Assembly: GCA_020718925.1 (NCBI GenBank)
Contig: DYRC01000147.1
Coordinates: 1-9,642 of the forward strand
Direction: 5' to 3'
DNA: 9,642 nucleotides
DNA from: Desulfonema limicola
Lineage (GTDB): Bacteria; Desulfobacterota; Desulfobacteria; Desulfobacterales; DYRC01
The notes under the pieces were generated by a model that was not told the DNA's origin, searched no databases, and worked only from the letters and a program-made list of their open reading frames with translations. Below are positions 6,977 through 9,642 of the stretch, one piece after another; position 1 is the first letter of the stretch; each line of letters opens with the position of its first letter. The translations under genes and the position numbers were made by a program.

Positions 6977-7706
6977 GAAACACCTCCTCCAGAGAGCCGC
7001 CTTCCCTTCCGGTCTGACGGCGAAGTTCGTCAATGGTTCCTTCTCCGGAAACCCTTCCGGCAGTCAACAAAACAAAACGGTCGCACACACGCTCGGCGTC
7101 AGCAAGCTGATGAATAGACAATAGGACTGTTCGCCCCTTTGTGGCAACATCTCGCAGGATACGCATCACGGCGCGAGTCTGGCGAAGGTCTAATCCGTCA
7201 AAAGGCTCATCCATGATCAGCAGAGGATGTGGCGTGATCAGACCGATGGACAGGAGCAGACGGCGGAGCCATCCCTTGGAGAGTTTGCCTATCGGTCGTT
7301 TCAGCATAGGCTCAAGGTCTAATAAGTTGACAACTTCCTTAACCTGTTGATGAGAAAGACCATATACGCCGCGAAAAAACGCCAGCACCCTATCGGGTGT
7401 GTGTTCCGGGTAGGGAACGATCCCGTCCGGTACATAGAACATAACCTGACGACAATTTTGCGGCGACAGTTTCCGCCCCATCCAAAAAACTTCTCCGTCA
7501 TGGAGTGGTTGCAGTCCGCATAGGCATTCCAACAGGGTTGTTTTCCCGGCTCCGTTGGGTCCGATAACACCGATTATTTCGTTGTTGAAGATAGAAAAAC
7601 TTACCTCAGAGAGAGTCCTGATATCGCCAAACTGCTTGATAAATCTATGTACGGTAAGGAAAGGTGTTTCTTTTCGTTGTGTATCGTTATTTGGTGCAAT
7701 CATCAT
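6963..7706 (-). CDS. ABC transporter ATP-binding protein (ABC-2 exporter class)
   Basis: This 247-aa nucleotide-binding subunit drives the adjacent permease from the cytoplasmic side. Walker A GPNGAGKTT is at 49-57, Walker B LLIMDEP at 162-168 with catalytic Glu167, the D-loop region GLDL follows at 171-174, and the H-loop His is at 199 (SIHQ). The signature motif is degenerate: LSKGW at 142-146 in place of LSGGQ, although the Ser and second Gly are kept. The Q-loop region carries VPDGIVP rather than a usual Q/E-rich segment. The C-terminal SLEEVFLEL ending is typical of CcmA/NosF/GldA-like exporter ATPases. The start at 7706 (tandem ATG-ATG) is preceded by AGGG 4 nt upstream. It is the first gene of a three-gene operon; no strong promoter is obvious upstream, where heptamer repeats fill the gap. 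Gene symbols such as nosF or gldA would be overreach, as no such pathway is in view. Confidence 0.92.
   Translation of the reverse strand: MMIAPNNDTQRKETPFLTVHRFIKQFGDIRTLSEVSFSIFNNEIIGVIGPNGAGKTTLLECLCGLQPLHDGEVFWMGRKLSPQNCRQVMFYVPDGIVPYPEHTPDRVLAFFRGVYGLSHQQVKEVVNLLDLEPMLKRPIGKLSKGWLRRLLLSIGLITPHPLLIMDEPFDGLDLRQTRAVMRILRDVATKGRTVLLSIHQLADAERVCDRFVLLTAGRVSGEGTIDELRRQTGREGGSLEEVFLELS
6983..6988 (-). promoter_or_regulatory. Ribosome binding site that decides the permease start
   Basis: AGGAGG on the minus strand, within the last codons of the ATPase gene, is followed after 6 nt by TTG at 6976 in the permease frame. None of the ATG or GTG alternatives (7033, 6943, 6922) has a comparable site, so a TTG start coupled to ATPase translation is favoured. 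Confidence 0.55.
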
Positions 7707-7718
7707 TTTTCCCTATAC

Positions 7719-7802
7719 TTAGCGTTACTTTGCGAATCCCTTAGCGCGACTTTGCGTTTCAAACGCAGAGTTTCGCAAAGTTTTACGCAAAGTTACGCAG
7801 AG
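7719..7802. repeat. Cluster of CGCAAAG/CTTTGCG heptamers with inverted and direct repeats
   Basis: Six copies of a heptamer lie within 84 bp. CTTTGCG occurs at 7728 and 7750; on the other strand sense, CGCAGAG at 7764, CGCAAAG at 7774 and 7786, and CGCAGAG at 7796. The left half is a direct repeat of TTAGCGnnACTTTGCG (7719-7734 and 7741-7756, 22-bp period); the right half has 10-12-bp spacing. ACTTTGCGAA (7727-7736) and TTCGCAAAGT (7772-7781) form a perfect inverted repeat, and ACTTTGCGTTT/AAACGCAGAGT (7749-7771) a nested near-palindrome with one mismatch. The array fills the gap between the HD gene stop and the ABC ATPase start. It could end the chrB-HD transcript, bind a protein, or be a dispersed intergenic repeat or remnant. 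Confidence 0.75.
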
Positions 7803-7808
7803 TTTTCT

Positions 7809-8543
7809 TTAATTCATCCATTCGTGAATTTCCCGGTTCAGACAGATATAACGCTGCATTGTAACAGGATTTTTGCCGTACTTTTCATACTGATTCAGAA
7901 TTTCAACAAAACGGGTTTCAGCGTATTTTTTATCAGCATTCGGCACAATGCCGTCAGTGTAAATATCCACCATCCTGTCCGCATAAATGACAATCTTTTC
8001 TTCCGGTGTTTTCAGGGTGTAATCTCTGACCGGCAGACCAAGCTCAACAGCTTCCGGTTCGGTCAGTCCGCCTCGGATGTGCTTGAGAATAATCTGAATA
8101 ATCTCATCGCCCAGATTAAGTTCTTTTGCCATCTGTGCGCCGATTTCACCGTGCTGCATTCCATAAGTTTTTGATTTGCCCAGATCATGATAAATTCCGC
8201 CGAGTATGATGAGCTTTCTGTTCACGCTGATTTTGACCCGGCTTGAAATTTCCAATGCTTTTCTGGCAACTTCGATGCTGTGAGAAACCGCTTCGACCGG
8301 AACTCCGGCTTTTTTAAGCGTTTCAATGTCCTGCATGGCAGCATCTTCCACAATATGCTGAAGATATTCGACAACGGCTTCATCTCCCCATGAGGAGCGG
8401 ACAAAGCCGATATTTTCAGGCAGTTTATCCAAACTATGACGCTCGGCTTTCTGCGGATGATTATCAAGCCAGTCGTGCATTTCCTGATACGATTTCCCTG
8501 TACGCTGTGTACTTATTTCCAAATGTTTCTGATAAGACGGCAT
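7809..8543 (-). CDS. HD-domain metal-dependent phosphohydrolase
   Basis: The 244-aa protein has an HD superfamily core at about 84-192. Metal ligands are visible as His88 (VSHSIEVA), His119-Asp120 (GGIYHDLGKSKTYG), His131 (MQHGEIGA), His155 (ILKHIRGG) and Asp189 (YADRMVDIY), a complete HD set. HDIG-type members hydrolyse phosphate esters, often nucleotides or cyclic nucleotides; the substrate is not readable here. The first 65 residues (KHLEISTQRTGKSYQEMHDWLDNHP and on) form a separate charged domain that I cannot name firmly. No signal peptide or helix is seen, so it is cytoplasmic. ATG 8543 has an excellent AAGGAGG (8551-8557) 7 nt upstream. The gene starts 21 bp after the ChrB-like gene and is very likely its operon partner, pointing to a role in the same response. 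The heptamer cluster follows its stop. Confidence 0.88.
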   Translation of the reverse strand: MPSYQKHLEISTQRTGKSYQEMHDWLDNHPQKAERHSLDKLPENIGFVRSSWGDEAVVEYLQHIVEDAAMQDIETLKKAGVPVEAVSHSIEVARKALEISSRVKISVNRKLIILGGIYHDLGKSKTYGMQHGEIGAQMAKELNLGDEIIQIILKHIRGGLTEPEAVELGLPVRDYTLKTPEEKIVIYADRMVDIYTDGIVPNADKKYAETRFVEILNQYEKYGKNPVTMQRYICLNREIHEWMN

Positions 8544-8564
8544 AAGATGACCTCCTTTTTTTAT

Positions 8565-9491
8565 TTAATGATGTTTTGAAAAATATTCATGCAGACTATC
8601 CAAAATGACAGTTCCATGCTCAAGGCGTACTTCATCATCAGACTGAAGCATGACAATTCCGGCAAACAAGGCGGTAATTCCGGCAGCTTCGGTTCGCTGA
8701 AATTTTTCATCTTTCAAATCAATATCATGGATAATCTCAGCTATCGGAATCAACGCAGGGTTGTCAGAACAAAATTGTTCTCTCAGAACCTCGAATGTGC
8801 AGAGATCATCTTCATGGGTGAACTCTGCTTCCGCCATATCAAAGCGCAGTTCATCAGCTTTCGGAACATAAGATTTGGCAGATACAAACTTGAACTGTGC
8901 ATCCGGGTCTATGAACCGCCGAATCAGCCACGCGCTGGCTATTCTATCAATATAAATTCCTTTTCGGGTAATCCATATTCGCCCTTTGATGGTTTGAAGG
9001 GATGCCGATATGTCTGATGATCGGGTCGTATCTTTTAACAGAGATTCTGATTCGGCAATCGCCGCTTGTGCCGCCTCGCGTCCCGCAGCTTTGAAAAAAT
9101 CAATTGAAACAATATCCTGAAGCTGTTTTTTCAATTTATGAAGCTGTTTTACAGAATATTCTCCTGTTAAAGCATGAACTTCTTCGCTGATGCGCTGATA
9201 ATCCGCATTTCGGGCAGCTTGAAACATAGCTATAATTTGCCCATCAGACAGACCTTCAAGAAATGATGCTTCCGACATAGATGCTTCGCCGCCGCCGCTG
9301 TTGATTTCTCTGAATATCCAGAGCATATCCTCATAAGTCTGTTCATTTTTCGGAAGTGCATATACAGATTGTTTGATTGGCAATGCGCCGATCTGCTGAA
9401 GTCTTCTCCGAATTTTAGCCCGGAAATAATCCGGCTTGGGAGGAATCTGATGGATCAGTAGCAGCCATTTGTTTTGAGATACAAGTGTCAT
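8565..9491 (-). CDS. chrB: ChrB-like chromate resistance/regulatory protein
   Basis: The 308-aa length and two-domain layout match ChrB. The N-terminal part (1-150) has the family pattern WLLLIHQIPPKP, then a basic segment RAKIRRRLQQIGALPIKQSVYALP (24-47) and a Gly-rich GGGEA (66-70). Residues 105-150 include a helical, Lys-rich stretch. The C-terminal ChrB domain starts at about 170 (RIWITRKGIYIDRIASAWLIRRFIDPD) and carries FTHEDDLCTFEVL (224-236) and AEIIHDIDLKD (251-261), both highly typical. In other bacteria ChrB acts as a chromate-responsive regulator of chrA-type efflux genes and in places contributes to resistance itself. The conserved His226/Cys231/His255 residues could bind metal or oxyanion (inference). 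ATG 9491 is preceded by GAGG (9497-9500) at 5 nt. It heads an operon with the HD gene. No chrA is in the window, so its target may lie beyond the right edge or be the operon itself. Confidence 0.88.
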   Translation of the reverse strand: MTLVSQNKWLLLIHQIPPKPDYFRAKIRRRLQQIGALPIKQSVYALPKNEQTYEDMLWIFREINSGGGEASMSEASFLEGLSDGQIIAMFQAARNADYQRISEEVHALTGEYSVKQLHKLKKQLQDIVSIDFFKAAGREAAQAAIAESESLLKDTTRSSDISASLQTIKGRIWITRKGIYIDRIASAWLIRRFIDPDAQFKFVSAKSYVPKADELRFDMAEAEFTHEDDLCTFEVLREQFCSDNPALIPIAEIIHDIDLKDEKFQRTEAAGITALFAGIVMLQSDDEVRLEHGTVILDSLHEYFSKHH

Positions 9492-9514
9492 ATCAACCTC
9501 ACAATTGATATTAA

Positions 9515-9542
9515 ACTATATAACAACTGTATCTTTTGTCAA
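9515..9542 (-). promoter_or_regulatory. Sigma-70-type promoter for the chrB-HD operon
   Basis: On the minus strand, TTGACA (9542-9537) is a perfect -35 box. After 16 bp comes TATAGT (9520-9515), five of six matches to the -10 consensus. Transcription would start near 9508, giving a leader of about 17 nt that contains the GAGG ribosome binding site. It is the best promoter seen in the window. Confidence 0.7.
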
Positions 9543-9570
9543 TAGACAAATCACAACCTCATTGACAAAA
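9534..9570. promoter_or_regulatory. Perfect 10-bp inverted repeat over back-to-back -35 boxes (candidate operator)
   Basis: TTTTGTCAAT (9534-9543) and ATTGACAAAA (9561-9570) are exact inverse copies separated by 17 bp, so their centres are 27 bp apart. The left arm holds the -35 box of the chrB promoter; the right arm holds a plus-strand TTGACA (9562-9567) with a weak TATCAA -10 candidate at 9585-9590 (17-bp spacing). A third GACAAA half-site lies at 9545-9550 and makes a small palindrome with the left arm (9535-9550). Autoregulation by ChrB is a plausible reading, not shown by the sequence. Confidence 0.5.
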
Positions 9571-9642
9571 AACAGGTTTCAAAATATCAATAGTTCGGAC
9601 AGTTTTCATGCCGCGATAGCTCCGATATTTATGGTTTGCAGA
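9571..9642. other. Right-edge non-coding stretch, no assignable gene
   Basis: No gene can be assigned in these last bases. A minus-strand frame is open from the right edge to a TGA at 9559-9561 (27 codons, ending DILKPVFCQ) and could be the tail of an upstream gene. A plus-strand ATG near 9630 lacks a ribosome binding site. The stretch is too short to decide. Confidence 0.3.

Noticed and set aside
7719..7802. CRISPR array
   Set aside because: The units are only 7-16 bp, occur in both orientations, and have no uniform spacers or cas genes nearby.
7647..8174. Plus-strand 175-aa open frame crossing the heptamer repeat
   Set aside because: It overlaps the ABC ATPase start and the HD gene antisense, and its middle simply translates the repeat cluster. 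There is no sign of coding.
8589..9017. Plus-strand 142-aa open frame
   Set aside because: It is antisense to the conserved ChrB C-terminal domain and shows no family features.
9559..9642. Minus-strand open tail entering from the right edge (27 codons)
   Set aside because: It could be the C-terminus of another gene, but it is too short to recognise and overlaps the operator-like repeat. I did not call it as a gene.

Overview
The window reads as bacterial chromosome from a Gram-negative, probably anaerobic or sulfate-reducer-like lineage (Desulfobacterota is my best guess). That guess rests on the mix of genes: a GAF-fused type II secretion/type IV pilus assembly ATPase, a BON-LysM protein, an MFS carrier, an ABC-2 export module and a ChrB-HD pair. 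No rRNA, tRNA, CRISPR array or recognisable transposase is visible.

Layout, left to right. Positions 1-2471 (minus) hold almost all of a GspE/PulE/PilB-type ATPase, cut by the left edge only near its C-terminus; it carries an extra N-terminal GAF domain. Directly upstream in the same direction is an 80-aa protein with two membrane helices (2487-2729), probably co-transcribed. Across an AT-rich divergent promoter region, a BON-LysM (Kbp/YgaU-like) protein runs on the plus strand (2880-3395). It converges on an MFS transporter (3482-4705, minus); the short gap between them holds a perfect 10-bp inverted repeat.

Positions 4728-7706 (minus) hold a tightly coupled three-gene module: ABC ATPase, ABC-2-type permease with a large extracytoplasmic domain, and a membrane-anchored DUF1080/LamG-like beta-sandwich protein. 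The permease appears to begin at a TTG overlapping the end of the ATPase gene, and the third gene starts in an ATGA overlap. Sampled GC is higher here (about 54-62%) than in flanking genes (about 48-49%), so the module may have been acquired. A cluster of CGCAAAG-type heptamers lies immediately upstream of it.

Positions 7809-9491 (minus) hold an apparent operon: chrB-like chromate-responsive regulator, then an HD-domain phosphohydrolase. A good sigma-70-type promoter precedes chrB. Its -35 box lies in one arm of a perfect 10-bp inverted repeat whose other arm supplies a -35-like TTGACA on the opposite strand, so a divergent partner beyond the right edge is possible. No chrA transporter is present in the window.

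No gene set here proves a new defence or mobile system. The items most worth following up are the ABC/permease/DUF1080 module, the ChrB-HD pairing with its symmetrical control region, and the GAF-ATPase/two-helix protein pair.
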